Source: Clostridia bacterium UC5.1-1D2
Lineage (GTDB): Bacteria > Bacillota > Clostridia > Lachnospirales > Lachnospiraceae
DNA length: 56,690 bases
Direction: 5' to 3'
NCBI GenBank assembly: GCA_001304855.1
Contig: BBZN01000027.1
Coordinates: 1 to 56,690, forward strand
Of this stretch, positions 30,984-40,895 are shown piece by piece. The position numbers and the translations under genes were made by a program. How positions within the stretch are numbered: the first letter of the stretch is position 1; every line of letters begins with the position of its first letter. The notes beneath the pieces were generated by a model. It saw only the letters and a list, made by a program, of their open reading frames with translations. It searched no databases and was not told the DNA's origin.

Positions 30984-31692
30984 TCAGCGCCTCCTTTCTT
31001 TCATGCGCAGCAGCAGCTTCCCGGTGAGCGTCTGCCTGCGCAGGCGCGAGACAGGTATGCTTGCTCCTCCCGGAAGCAGGGCGCTGCCCTCCGTCAACCC
31101 CTGCACCCAGTCCAGGTTCACCAGGTAGCTCCTGTGGCAGCGGAAAAACCGGCTGTCAACGCTCTGTTCCAAATGCTCCAGCCTGGAATAGTAATCGATA
31201 ATTTCCCCCGATTTTGTATGTACATACAGTTTTCTTCCCAGCACCTCGCAGTATAGGATTTCATCCAGAGAAAGGATGCGGCAGGAGTTCCCCTGACGGA
31301 TGAGAATACGGCCGGCGGCCTGCCGCTCCAGTGCAGCCATTGCCCTGTCCATGGCGTTTACAAAACGGGAATCCTCCAGGGGTTTCAGCAGATAGTCAAA
31401 GGCTCCTGCCTGAAAGGAGTCAAACACATATTCTTTTAACGCGGTGATAAAAATAATCAGCCTTCATAGCCCCGGCTGCGCAGCAGCTCCGCAGTTTCAT
31501 GCCGTCGGGCTCGCCCATGCGGATGTCCAGAAAAAGCACGTCGAAGGGCCGGTCTGTCTGCAGCAGCTGAGTGCTGTGTGAAAAGGTGAGAAGTTCGTAA
31601 GCATATTTTTTGTATTCCATATAATTTGAGAGCCGCCGGGCTATCTCTTCCAGCATATACGGTTCATCGTCACAGACGGCAAATCCTGTCAT
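30984..31692 (-). CDS. LytTR-family response regulator (AgrA-type), two frameshifts
   Basis: Reconstructed length is 236 residues. The receiver domain begins MTGFAVCDDEPYM (acidic pocket DDE), has the phospho-acceptor Asp in DVLFLDIRMGEPDG, and the conserved Lys in FDYLLKPLED. The LytTR DNA-binding domain covers about residues 135-236 (ILYCEVLGRKLYVHT, RFFRCHRSYLVNLDWV). One base is lost near 31500 (ATGAAAC should be ATGGAAAC) and one near 31462 (GGCTGA should be GGCCTGA). GGGAGG precedes ATG 31692. It is paired with the kinase gene that follows it. Confidence 0.85.
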
Positions 31693-31792
31693 TTTGTTAC
31701 CTCCCATGTTCTCTCTTAACGTATCAGCATATCAGGAAACAGAGAGAAAGGCAACAGGAATGCAGTAAAATGGTTATAATATGTATTGAATG

Positions 31793-31896
31793 GTAACTCT
31801 TCAGACCGCTTACGCACCCCTTCTCACATCGAATATCCACAGGATGCTTCTGGAACGGTTTTTTCGATCCAGAGGATGCGCCGCCTGAACTGTTAC
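31793..31896. mobile_element. MITE-like element, copy B (IS66-type ends)
   Basis: The 104-bp non-coding element begins GTAACTCTTCAGACCGC and ends in the reverse complement of GTAACAGTTCAGGCGGCG. Its right end matches that of copy A at 17 of 18 bases, its left end at 15 of 17. It is flanked by a perfect 8-bp direct repeat, ATTGAATG (31785-31792 and 31897-31904). The interior differs from copy A. It lies between divergent genes. Confidence 0.78.
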
Positions 31897-32153
31897 ATTG
31901 AATGAAGGGCAGAGAAGGCGCCCGGGATTTACAGTAGGCAGAATGTCATTTTTATGGTAAACTGTGAGCAGCGCAGCATGGGCGGAGTATGGAAGGCGGA
32001 TTTTCCCGTGAACCAATGGGGGTTGTATAAGACGGGACCGGGAACCGGCAGGAAAAGAGGAACCCAAAGGAGACATTTACGGCAAAGCCCAGGAGAGGCA
32101 TAAAAGAGAGGGCGGATTTGCGGCGGAATTTTGCAGGAAGGAAGAGGAAGAAA

Positions 32154-33361
32154 ATGGATTACACGAACGTGCAGGATAAGGCCGGTAAGATTCACATTGG
32201 CCTGCTGCGCATTATCACAGGTTGTTTGACCACAGATCTATGGCTGCTGCCTCCCTCGGGGGCCTGGCTTATCTGGCTGATGAAAAAGCATGGGATTTTC
32301 CGGGATTTCTTCTATTATATAAAGCAGCCGGACAGTATTGCGTCAATTATACTCTTTGTGATTCTATACGCAGGGCTTCTGACCTGGCTGTGCTGGCTTT
32401 GCATCATATGCAGGCGGCTCCGCATTGCCAAGCGTCTTGCAGTCTGGTGCCTGCTGTGGATACCCGTCATTAATTATGGGCTGGCGTTCTATGTGAGAGG
32501 TCTGGCAAAACAGGAGATTGATCATCATATACATAAAATCCGGCTGGACGACGTCCGGGTGGAGCGCAGGATTTGCAGCACGAAATATCCCTGCCTTCTG
32601 GTACATGGCGTAGGGTTTCGGGATTTCCACTATTTTAATTACTGGGGACGAATACCCAGGGAGCTGGTCCGCAACGGCGCCAACGTGTATTACGGACATC
32701 AGGAGGCCTGGGGGACCGTGGAAGACAACGGCCTGATACTGAAGAATAAGATTATGGAAATACTTCAGAAAACCGGGTGCGGGAAGGTGAATATTATTGC
32801 CCATTCAAAAGGCGGCCTGGATGCAAGATATGTGATCAGCGGTCTGAAAATGGAGGCCTATGTGGCGTCCCTCACTACGATCAACACGCCTCACAGGGGA
32901 TCGGGCTGGTAGATTTCCTGAAACGTCTTCCGGACGGGGCGTACCGGAACATATGCAAAATCATTGACCGTTATTTCGGCAGGCTGGGGGACGTAAAACC
33001 CGATGCCTACAGGGCCAGCTTCCAGCTTTCCCGCGCCTATGCGGGGGAGTTCAACCGGATATATTCCGATTCGGATCAGGTATATTACCAGAGCTATGCC
33101 AGTCTGATGAAATGCGGCTTCAGCAGCAAACTTCTCTGTATTCCCTATTGGATTTTAAAGAAGGTGGAGGGGCCCAGCGACGGCCTGGTAACAGTGGAAT
33201 CAGCCGCATGGGGCAATTTCAGGGGGGTGTTGAGAAATACCAGGATGCGGGGGATTTCACACGGAGATATGATCGACCTGACCAGGGAGGATTACAGAGA
33301 CTTTGATGTGATTGAGTTTTATATCCAACTGGTGAAGGAATTGAAAGAGCAGGGATTTTAG
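32154..33361 (+). CDS. membrane-anchored alpha/beta-hydrolase (lipase/esterase-like), one frameshift
   Basis: Reconstructed length is 402 residues. Two or three hydrophobic segments lie in residues 15-120. A hydrolase domain follows, with the oxyanion segment YPCLLVHGVGF, and NIIAHSKGGLDARY, where HSKGG is the nucleophile elbow (Ser as nucleophile), then TTINTPHRGSGLVDF. The late GISHGDMID supplies a candidate catalytic His. One G is missing near 32903 (TCGGGCTGG should be TCGGGGCTGG). I prefer ATG 32154, with GGAAGAGGAAG upstream, over 32118. It resembles the LipA/triacylglycerol-lipase fold of Firmicutes. Its substrate and the reason for membrane attachment are unknown. Confidence 0.75.
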
Positions 33362-33444
33362 AGGAGCTGCCGGGATATCCTCTGCCAAAGCGTTGACGGC
33401 AGACACGCTTAGAAGCATCAGAATAGGAATTTGGAGGAGCGGAC

Positions 33445-34496
33445 ATGAGACAACTCAAAAGAACGCTATTATATGTAATTTGCCTGTGGGCCCTGCTTCT
33501 GTCCGCCTGCGGACAGAAGGCGGAGGATAACGCAACCGATGTAAAAGCGGAGGAGGGCAGAGGGGATCTGAATTCGGATACCCCTGCCGTAAGTATGGAA
33601 GATCATTCTGAGGAGATAAGGATATCCTCTGATAGGGCAGAAGAACAGGGAGAAAAGACGGAGGAAGGGGAGAGGGCAGAGGGGCATAAAATCATTGAGG
33701 ACCAGTCATTCGATGTGGAACTGGCAGGGTGGGGAAAGGTCCGTTTTGTAAGCTGTGAGCCGATGATGCCATGGATACCCCTCATTTCTACCTGATGAGG
33801 GAGGGGGAAATCCTGTACACTTTTCCGTGGGAGGACAGAACCGGGAATCCAGGCGTCTTTGAGGAAGTGCGCTTTGCAGCCTTCCCGGATCTTGACGGGG
33901 ACGGAGGGGAGGATGCTGTCATCGGTATCGGAAAAGGGTTTGAAACCGTGGACAGCCGGATCTCTTACAGTGTGGTTTCCATATATTATAACCGGGGAGA
34001 CCGCTTTGAGCCGGATAATGCGGCGGAGGATGAGATAAACGCCCGGTTTCCGTACAGTGAGGCGGAATTTGCCCAGATCGCAGAGGCCGTAAAGGAGTAC
34101 AGAACAAAAGGCGCCGGCCCGGCTTCCTATGAGAAGGACAAGGAGCAAGGGACGATTCAGGCCATGGCGGGCAGCTGGCAGCTGGACGGCGTGAGAACGG
34201 AAGAAGGGATGACGGAGTACGAAAGCCTCCGGGAGATGTTCGGCACAGGGCTGTACGCGGGAAACGGGCTGGAGATAAGTGAAAACGGGGAGATGAATTA
34301 CTACATCGGAATCGGCGTCGGAGGCACAGGGCAGTGCCGGGCGGAAGGGGACAGGATCGCCGCTTCTGTGACCCCCTATGAGGAACACGGAAATTCCCAA
34401 AGGGAAGTGGAATTTCGTCTGATAACGGAGGGGGAGAAAAACTATCTGGTGATGGATTCTGTGTTTGGGGAGGAGATGTACTGGATCAGGCGGTGA
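33445..34496 (+). CDS. lipoprotein of unknown function, one frameshift
   Basis: Reconstructed length is 350 residues. The signal is MRQLKRTLLYVICLWALLLSAC with lipobox LSAC. A long acidic, low-complexity spacer follows (residues 25-85). A mixed domain comes next with PDLDGDGGEDAVIGIG, an EF-hand-like or FG-GAP-like acidic loop, and a C-terminal beta-rich region of the lipocalin-like kind (GSWQLDGVRTEEG, MNYYIGIGVGG). One C is lost near 33764 (GAGCCGATG should be GAGCCCGATG). It starts 84 bp after the lipase behind GGAGGAG. The acidic loop may bind calcium; no function is known. Confidence 0.65.
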
Positions 34497-34670
34497 CTTA
34501 AGGCAGCCGGACAGACTCTCCAGGTGAATGTATAAGAAAACAAGGCGCAAAAAGGGCGCTGACGGGAAAATGAACAGGGATGAGGCGGACCGGCTGGAAA
34601 CTTTCCGGATCACATCATCCTGTTACGTCGATTGGCAGTATGAATATAGTACGCCTCCGTGTTATCCCTG

Positions 34671-34904
34671 CTAATAAAGAAACTGGGAAAAGGACAGCGT
34701 ACAGCCCTCGGCAGCCTTGCTGAAGAGGTTGACTGCATAGGACATTACATCGACGTAATCCCGGTTGGATGTCTCTATGTCCAGATAGTTTGCAGCCGTG
34801 TTTAACTGCGCCTGCTTAATATTAGGGAGCTCCCTGATTTCCCTGAGTATTTCGGCAGCCTGGTTTTCTGCAATATTCTTTGAAAATTGATATCTGCGTC
34901 CCAT
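34671..34904 (-). CDS. small HMA-fold-like protein without the metal motif
   Basis: The 77-residue protein has a strong GGAAGG site before ATG 34904. LREIRELPNIKQAQLNTAANYLDIE followed by VDVMSYAVNLFSKAAEGCTL has the helix-strand spacing of the heavy-metal-associated ferredoxin-like fold (residues about 10-72). The usual CxxC in the first loop is absent, leaving one late Cys. Such CxxC-less domains occur in Firmicutes next to membrane or cell-surface genes. Assignment rests on pattern only. Confidence 0.5.
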   Translation of the reverse strand: MGRRYQFSKNIAENQAAEILREIRELPNIKQAQLNTAANYLDIETSNRDYVDVMSYAVNLFSKAAEGCTLSFSQFLY

Positions 34905-35244
34905 ATTAAATTCCTTCCTTTCACAATATTAGAGAAAACTAACTATATTAGTAATCATACACAATATTTACGGATACTAAACAATAGGCAGGAGAAATTT
35001 TCTCCTGATACAACACCCAGCCCCGTAAATCTGACAATTACCGCTGCGCCAGTGGAGCCGGTTTTGCCGTAGAATGAAGGGGACGGCAACGGAGGCGGGA
35101 GATAGGTGGAACGGACAAAGAAAAGATACTTACCATTGTCTGAAACAGGCAATTGCAGTATATTGTGATTATTCAATTCACCTTTGGTGGAATCGAGAAA
35201 TTGGAATTTGCTAAATATACATTGTATAAAGAAGGTAAAGCGAA
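34905..35244. other. AT-rich intergenic region
   Basis: It contains the upstream signals of the minus-strand small protein and of the next gene. Short frames on both strands (34887-35072, 34955-35176) lack ribosome sites and are not called. Base composition falls clearly here, at the left edge of the low-GC island. Confidence 0.4.
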
Positions 35245-36502
35245 GTGATTAATTCAAGAAATGAAATAATAGAGTTGCTGAAGGAATACACGGTTACACA
35301 GCATGAATGCGTTTATCAGTTTTGGATGCCAGAGGCAGAGGAATGGAATGTAAAGCGACAAGTTGCCTATGCAAATGGAATCGTTCTTGGAAAATTTCGG
35401 GAAAATGACGCTACAACAATAGAGGTTCTGAAAGAAGGCGTTACCGATAAAGGTTTATATGATGAAATTAGAGTATATCTGGAACGCCAAATTAAGATGA
35501 TTAAGAATCTGGAACAGCCTGATGTTTCTCGACAGGAGATTCTGAAGTCATACAAAAAACAGCAAGATGAATTATTTTCATATTCGATTGATGATTGGAT
35601 TAGAAAAAACTGTGGATGGATAAGAGAAGACGTAATTGGGAAACCATATTCGGAGGTACGAGTTTTACTGTATCTGTACTATTCCTTTGATAATTATACT
35701 TACCAAAGGAACACCCCATTTTCTAGTGACTTGAATGAGTTGCAGGTGGAATATGAGAGCATTCTGGACAAGAAAAGCCAATTCTACAAATATGGTATAA
35801 TTCCAATCGATAAAGAGAGAGAATTACTCCCTATTGACCCACCCCGCATCTATGACAGATTAATCAACAAGACTTTTTCACAAAGAACATCCCTTTGAAT
35901 CTGTTGAAAAAATTGCTGAGATGATATACAACGGAGTCGTAAAAGACTTTTCAGTAAGGCTTCTCAACGAGCCAGGCTATAACGGAAAGCTGTATTGTGA
36001 ATATATAGCAGAGGCGTTGGAGCGAGGAAAGGTATTTGATTTTGTTAATCTGGGAGATTTCTCTATAAGCAAGTTGTACTCAGAAAAATATGAAGATTGT
36101 ATGTGGGTAGTTATCAATCCCCCAAATATAACTTTTGAAGAGCTGTGTGAAGATTTTGAGGCTTATAACGATATGATTGTGACTCAGGTAGTACATTTGC
36201 AGTACGAAAAGGAAGGAGACAGTGCATATATCACGCATATAGATCACGAATATGTTTTTTACACTCTTGAGGAATATGAGAAAAGAATATGTGATGTAAC
36301 GCAAAAAGGCAACGCAAAAACCAGATTGAAGTCTTTCAAAATTGACAATTCAAAAATTCCTTTCAACTATAGATGTGAAATATTGAGAAAAGATGAGAAC
36401 GGAAATGATTTACCACAGGAAGATGAACAGTTTTTATGTTATGTGTTGGAATGTTATTTCAAGCATAAGGATTTATTAAAAGAATATTTTCAAAAAGTAT
36501 GA
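35245..36502 (+). CDS. unknown protein in an AT-rich island, one frameshift
   Basis: About 419 residues when the T-run near 35868 changes length (five to seven, or to four), joining YDRLINKTF to HKEHPFESVEKIAEM. GTG 35245 follows GAAGG. The protein is charged and largely helical, with no signal peptide, membrane segment or recognised motif; a Trp-rich stretch (DDWIRKNCGWIRED) lies near residue 130. Codon choice is much more A/T-rich than in flanking genes, suggesting recent transfer. It could be two genes, but the second half has no ribosome site of its own. Function unknown. Confidence 0.55.
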
Positions 36503-36571
36503 AAATAAAAATAGAATCCGACAACTTTCAGTTTATCAAACTGGAAAATTAGAATTGAAGGAGGCAACTAT

Positions 36572-36752
36572 ATGAAATGTCCTTACTGTGGAGAGGAAAT
36601 GGAAGAAGGAGGATTGATTGTTGATGGTGTAGCTCCTGGTTGGATTCGCAGATATTCTTTTGGGACAGACCAAAATTCCTAATGCGTTTTTTTGCCAGGA
36701 ATGCAATAAAATAGTAGGAATATTCGATATAACGAATAAGTTAGACAATTGA
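36572..36752 (+). CDS. small zinc-ribbon protein (DUF6487-like), one frameshift
   Basis: Restoring CCC for C near 36645 (ATTCGCAG should be ATTCCCGCAG) gives 60 residues. They read MKCPYCGEEMEEGGLIV, GWIPADILLGQ, then FFCQECNKIVGIFDI. The two CxxC knuckles (Cys3/Cys6 and a late CQEC) form a probable zinc ribbon. GAAGGAGG precedes the ATG. Similar stand-alone ribbons are common in Clostridia and have no known role. Confidence 0.65.
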
Positions 36753-36802
36753 GTAACTTCCCGTTTGCAGGGGAATTGAAAATCAGAAAGGGACAATAAG
36801 CT

Positions 36803-36934
36803 GTGAAAATGCCGACAGAAAATATTGACACCAAGATGTTTGCCCCTTGCGGAATGAATTGCATAGCTTGTTATAAGCATTGTTATCATAAAACGCCATG
36901 TGCCGGCTGTTTGATGAACCCCCTGCTGCATTGA
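36803..36934 (+). pseudogene. truncated DUF3795-like cysteine-rich protein
   Basis: The 43-codon frame contains MFAPCGMNCIACYKHC and TPCAGCLMN, the N-terminal Cys pattern of DUF3795 proteins, then stops. The expected second half with further Cys pairs is missing from the following bases. It is probably a remnant. GTG 36803 or ATG 36809 could start it; no good ribosome site is seen. Confidence 0.5.
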
Positions 36935-37050
36935 TAAAAATTCGTATAATCCGCATAAAGTTTCAAAATATACTTGATGAAAATTGTCAACTTTGCTATA
37001 ATCAAATTAACATTTGTCAGTAAATCATTCATTTTAAAGGCGGTACGATC

Positions 37051-37481
37051 ATGATGATAACGAGAGAGTCCGATTATGCAATCCGTATCCTGCGAGCTCT
37101 GAAAAATGGGGAGCAGCAGACCATTGAACAGATTTGCAGTAAGGAGCAGGTTCCCAGGCAATTTGCCTATAAAATACTGAAAAAGCTGGATCGCGCCGGA
37201 CTGGTGTCTATCCGCAGGGGAGCAGGGGGCGGGTGCCGCCTTGGCCGAAGCTGGAGGAGCTTACGCTTTTGGACGTGATTCTTGTGACGGACAGGGAATT
37301 TTTCCTCAATCCCTGTCTCGGCAAGGGATATGACTGTGAATATGTGAAGGGCTGCCACGGACTGGAGCAGGACTGCGGGGAAGGCGGACGCATATGCAGT
37401 GTTCACTGTGAGCTGGCAAGAGTACAGCGTGTTCTGGAGCAGGAGTTGAAAAAGATGCCCCTGGCCCGGCTTTTTGGCTGA
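37051..37481 (+). CDS. Rrf2-family transcriptional regulator, one frameshift
   Basis: Reconstructed length is 143 residues. The N-terminal winged HTH reads MITRESDYAIRILRAL, VPRQFAYKILKKLDRAGLV, RRGAGGGCRL. The C-terminal part is rich in Cys: NPCLGKGYDCEY, GCHGLEQDCGEGGRICSVHC. That is more Cys than the three that hold the [2Fe-2S] cluster in IscR or NsrR, so redox or metal sensing is plausible. One C is lost near 37244 (GGCCGAAG should be GGCCCGAAG). AAAGGCGG precedes the ATG. A terminator follows, so it is monocistronic. The target genes are not evident. Confidence 0.85.
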
Positions 37482-37516
37482 GGATTTGAGAAATATCTTC
37501 GTGTTCTCTTGACTGT

Positions 37517-37549
37517 ATAGCTGCTGGATACTGCCTCGCAGCTATTTTT
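37517..37549 (+). terminator. terminator after the Rrf2 gene
   Basis: Arms ATAGCTGC (37517-37524) and GCAGCTAT (37538-37545) are followed by TTTTC. Confidence 0.75.
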
Positions 37550-37746
37550 CTGTCTGGCGCACAGGCAGATGGGGAGGGAGTTCCGGGATGTGCGGCCTGG
37601 TTCTTATGGGAAGCTTTCTGACTGCCGCAGGGTTGCTGGCCGCCAACGGTAAGGTTTATTATCTGCAATGTTTAAACACTCCTTTTATTGGGTAAACTAC
37701 TTAAAAATGCATAAAATTGGTAGTAAATTTAATAAAAGGAGCAGCT

Positions 37747-38442
37747 ATGAAAAAATTACTTATAACAGCCGTAACGGCAATTTCACTGACCCTGGCCCAG
37801 CCCGTGGCGGCCCAGGCGGCAGAATTTAATCCGGAAGCTTACCAGGCAGCCCAGGAGCTGCTTAGTCATTATAAAAATCTGTTCAGAACCGCGGCAGGTA
37901 TTTCTACGAAATATGCCAACCGCCAGGGGGCTGAGATCCGCAGGGAGCCCAGTGAGGAATCGGAGATTTTGGATCAGACCCTTCTCAATACCACCTTTGA
38001 GGTGGTGGGGGAGGAAAACGGCTGGTCCACCATTACCACAGAAAACGGCCGCGCCTATATAAAGACGGAAAGCCTCTCCTCCGTTCCCACCATTGTCCGC
38101 GCCTACTCGGATCAGGATCTGTATATACTGGCCCATGTTATCTGCGGGGAGGCGCAGAATTGTCCCGACGATGAGCAGCTATATGTGGGCTCCGTAGTTC
38201 TCAACCGCGTATCCCACCCCTCATTTCCCAACTCCATTAACGGGGTTGTGTTCCAGCCGGGCCAGTATGCGTGTACAAAGGACGGCAATTACTACAGGGA
38301 GCCTACCCCTCAGAACTGGGCCAACGCCAGGTTCCTTCTGGAAAATGGCAGCGTTCTTCCGGGACATGTAATCTGGCAGTCAGGGGGCAGACAGGGAAAA
38401 GGCGTATATCTGCAGACAAAATACCACAGTTACTGCTATTAA
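37747..38442 (+). CDS. secreted cell-wall hydrolase (SH3 plus SleB-like)
   Basis: The 231-residue protein is intact. A signal peptide (residues 1-25, ending AQA) precedes a bacterial SH3-like domain (about 55-110, ANRQGAEIRREPSEESEIL ... GRAYIKTESL). The Hydrolase_2/SleB-type domain follows (about 115-231, LAHVICGEAQNCPDDEQLYVGSVVLNRV), with the catalytic Glu in GEA. Such proteins cleave peptidoglycan as lytic transglycosylases, often in spores. ATG 37747 has AAAGGAG upstream; an earlier in-frame start at 37717 is less likely because it would bury the signal peptide. Confidence 0.85.
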   Translation: MKKLLITAVTAISLTLAQPVAAQAAEFNPEAYQAAQELLSHYKNLFRTAAGISTKYANRQGAEIRREPSEESEILDQTLLNTTFEVVGEENGWSTITTENGRAYIKTESLSSVPTIVRAYSDQDLYILAHVICGEAQNCPDDEQLYVGSVVLNRVSHPSFPNSINGVVFQPGQYACTKDGNYYREPTPQNWANARFLLENGSVLPGHVIWQSGGRQGKGVYLQTKYHSYCY

Positions 38443-38467
38443 ACAGGACGGCGGCAGGATCCTTTCA

Positions 38468-38502
38468 GGGGCGGAAGCTGGTTTTAAACCATGCTTCGGC
38501 CC
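38468..38502 (+). terminator. imperfect hairpin after the cell-wall hydrolase
   Basis: Imperfect arms around GGTTTTAAACC (GGGCGGAAGC against GCTTCGGCCC) with a weak T stretch. Confidence 0.4.
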
Positions 38503-38606
38503 TTGTACTTTACGAAATTATAAAAATTCATTTAAGGTGTCGCAAAACTGGAAAAGTTGTGGTATACTAAATTGATATGTCGTGAGAAAATATAAGGAGT
38601 GCCTGT

Positions 38607-39038
38607 ATGCTGAATGAGGATAAGGTCGGTGCAATGACCGGGCTGGCCATTTTTGAAAAAAATGAAGGCAGGAAAATATTTCCCATCAATAGGTATTTTA
38701 AGAAGGACTATGTCGGCGGACAGATGTTCCGCTCCTTTTTTGGGTATACCTTTTGTTACCTTCTGGTTCTTCTGATGTGGGTTCTCTATAAACTGGAAGC
38801 GCTGCTCAATGAGGCGTCCATAGAAGATATTGTGGGATATGCAGTAAATTGGGGAAAAATCTATGTGGCGGGACTTGTAATTTATCTGTTCATTACCTGG
38901 CTTGTGTATTCCAGACGGTACGATATGGCGGCCAGATCCCAGCTGGTGTATGCAGCCAGGCTGAAGCATCTGCTGAAACGGTACGAGAAAGACAGGCCGG
39001 AGAAAACGAGGGATAACAGGGGAGGAAGAGTTAAATGA
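38607..39038 (+). CDS. membrane protein with two helices, unknown
   Basis: The 143-residue protein is intact, with hydrophobic segments at about residues 48-68 and 93-113 and a basic C-terminal tail (KHLLKRYEKDRPEKTRDNRGG). ATAAGGAG precedes the ATG. Its stop overlaps the next start (ATGA), so the two are translationally coupled and probably act together. No family recognised. This pair precedes cdaA. Confidence 0.65.
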   Translation: MLNEDKVGAMTGLAIFEKNEGRKIFPINRYFKKDYVGGQMFRSFFGYTFCYLLVLLMWVLYKLEALLNEASIEDIVGYAVNWGKIYVAGLVIYLFITWLVYSRRYDMAARSQLVYAARLKHLLKRYEKDRPEKTRDNRGGRVK

Positions 39039-39990
39039 CAAGTCTTCTGCTTTGGAAGGAACAATTAAAAACGTTTTACAACAGGTTTAGTTATGTGATA
39101 CAGCCGATTATCCGATTTTGTTTTGCACTTTGCGTATTTCTGAGCCTGAACGCCAATATCGGATATATGGCAAAGCTGAAAAATCCGCTGGTAATCCTTT
39201 TGGTGTGTCTTATCAGCGCCCTGCTTCCTTACGGAGCCATTGTATTTCTGTCGGGCTGTCTGATGATGGCCCATATTTATGCGGTTTCCCTGGAGATGGC
39301 CTTAATTGCGCTGGTGCTGATACTGCTGGTTATAATCCTTTATTACGGCTTTAAGCCGGAGACAGTGTGCTCATTGTACTTACTCCCCTGGCTTTTATAT
39401 TCCGCATCCCCTATGCCATTCCGCTGCTGGTAGGACTTGGGGGCGGTCTGGCTTCCGCCATACCCGTCAGCTGCGGGGTGTTTCTGTATTACCTGCTGAT
39501 GTATGTAAAGCAGAACGCAGGCGTGCTTACGACAGAGGCCTCGGTGGACATTGTGCAGAGATACAGCCAGATACTCAAATCTGTGCTTTTTAATCAGACC
39601 ATGATGGTCATGGTTGCGACCTGCGCCGTGGGAGTGATCATTGTTTATCTGATACGGCGTCTGTCCATGGATTATTCCTGGGTGGTGGCCATTGTGGCAG
39701 GGTCCGTGGCTGAGCTTCTGGTAATATTCGTGGGGGACTTCGTCTTTGGGGTGTCGGTTGACATAGGGCCTCTGATTCTGGGGATGCTGGCGTCGGCAGC
39801 CATCGCCGTGGTTTACAACTTTTTTATCTTTACGGTGGATTACACCCGAACGGAATATGTCCAGTTCGAGGATGATGATTATTACTATTATGTGAAGGCG
39901 GTGCCCAAGATGACCGTGAGCACGCCGGATGTGAAGGTGCAGAAAATCAGTACCCGAAAACGCATCACAAGGGAGAGAAACGTGTATTAA
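39035..39990 (+). CDS. multi-pass membrane protein upstream of cdaA, one frameshift
   Basis: Reconstructed length is 318 residues with about eight membrane segments and an acidic/Tyr-rich cytoplasmic tail (FEDDDYYYYVKA). One G is lost near 39357 (CCGGAGAC should be CCGGGAGAC), joining YYGFKPGDSVLIVLTPLAF. It could be part of a transporter-like unit with the previous gene, but I recognise no family. Position 32 bp before cdaA suggests one operon with c-di-AMP synthesis, possibly linked to envelope or turgor control. That link is inference. Confidence 0.65.
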
Positions 39991-40021
39991 TGAAAAGAAT
40001 TGAATGTAAGGAGGTGAGCCC

Positions 40022-40895
40022 ATGGCGGACTTACTAGAACAGGTCTCATCCTGGCTGTCTCTGCTGCCGAGAATATCACTGGGAAATCTCCTTGAGATTG
40101 TTATTATTTCCTTCCTGGTATATGAAATCCTTGTGTGGATCAAAAATACCAGAGCGTGGAACCTGTTAAAAGGCCTGGTGGTCATTCTGGTATTCGTCGT
40201 ATTTGCCGCTGTGCTGCACCTGACAACCATCTTGTGGATTATGGAGAATGCCACAACCATTGCAGTAACCGCACTTTTAGTCGTATTTCAGCCGGAGCTT
40301 AGGAAGGCTCTGGAGCAGCTTGGAAGCAGGAATTTCCTGGCAGGGATTCTTTCCTTTGACGACGGAAAGGAAAACCAGAGTTTTAATGAAAAAACCGTCA
40401 ATGAGCTGGTCCGGGCCACCTTTGAGATGGCCAAGGTCAAAACAGGCGCGCTGATGGTGATTGAGAGAGGCTCCTCGTTAAAGGAGATTGAGCGGACGGG
40501 GATTGAGATCAACGGCCTTGTCACAAGCCAGCTGCTGATCAATATATTTGAACACAACACGCCTCTCCACGACGGAGCGGTGGTGATACGGGGGAAACCG
40601 GATTACGGCAGCAACCTGTTACCTTCCGCTTTCTGATAGCATGTCCATCAGCAAAGATCTGGGCACCCGTCACAGGGCTGCCGTGGGAGTCAGCGAGGTA
40701 ACGGACAGCATTACGATTGTAGTTTCAGAGGAGACGGGCAGAGTGACGGTAGCGGAAGAGGGGGCGCTGACCAGAGTGACGGACGCAGACGGTTTGAAGA
40801 AGATTCTCTCCTCCGCCAAGGAGGAGCAGCAGAGCGTCAACCGTTTTAGCAGAATATGGAAGGGAAGGCTTAAGAATGGAAAAAAAGCTGTCTAA
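40022..40895 (+). CDS. cdaA: diadenylate cyclase CdaA, one frameshift
   Basis: About 290 residues. Three N-terminal membrane helices (residues 20-95) precede the DAC domain with PLHDGAVVI (DGA motif) and LGTRHRAAVGVSE (RHR motif), both needed to condense two ATP to c-di-AMP. Near 40585 a G-run of five should be four, giving RGNRITAATCYLPLSDSMSISKD. AAGGAGGTGA lies before the ATG. The 3' end overlaps the CdaR gene by 20 bp. CdaR normally binds and regulates CdaA at the membrane. The glmM gene often found in this cluster is not in the window. Confidence 0.93.

Noticed and set aside
29707..31692. A full agr quorum-sensing locus
   Set aside because: Only the kinase and regulator are present. No AgrB-like protease or AgrD-like peptide lies on either side, and the 6166 peptide is 23 kb away and lacks AgrD motifs.
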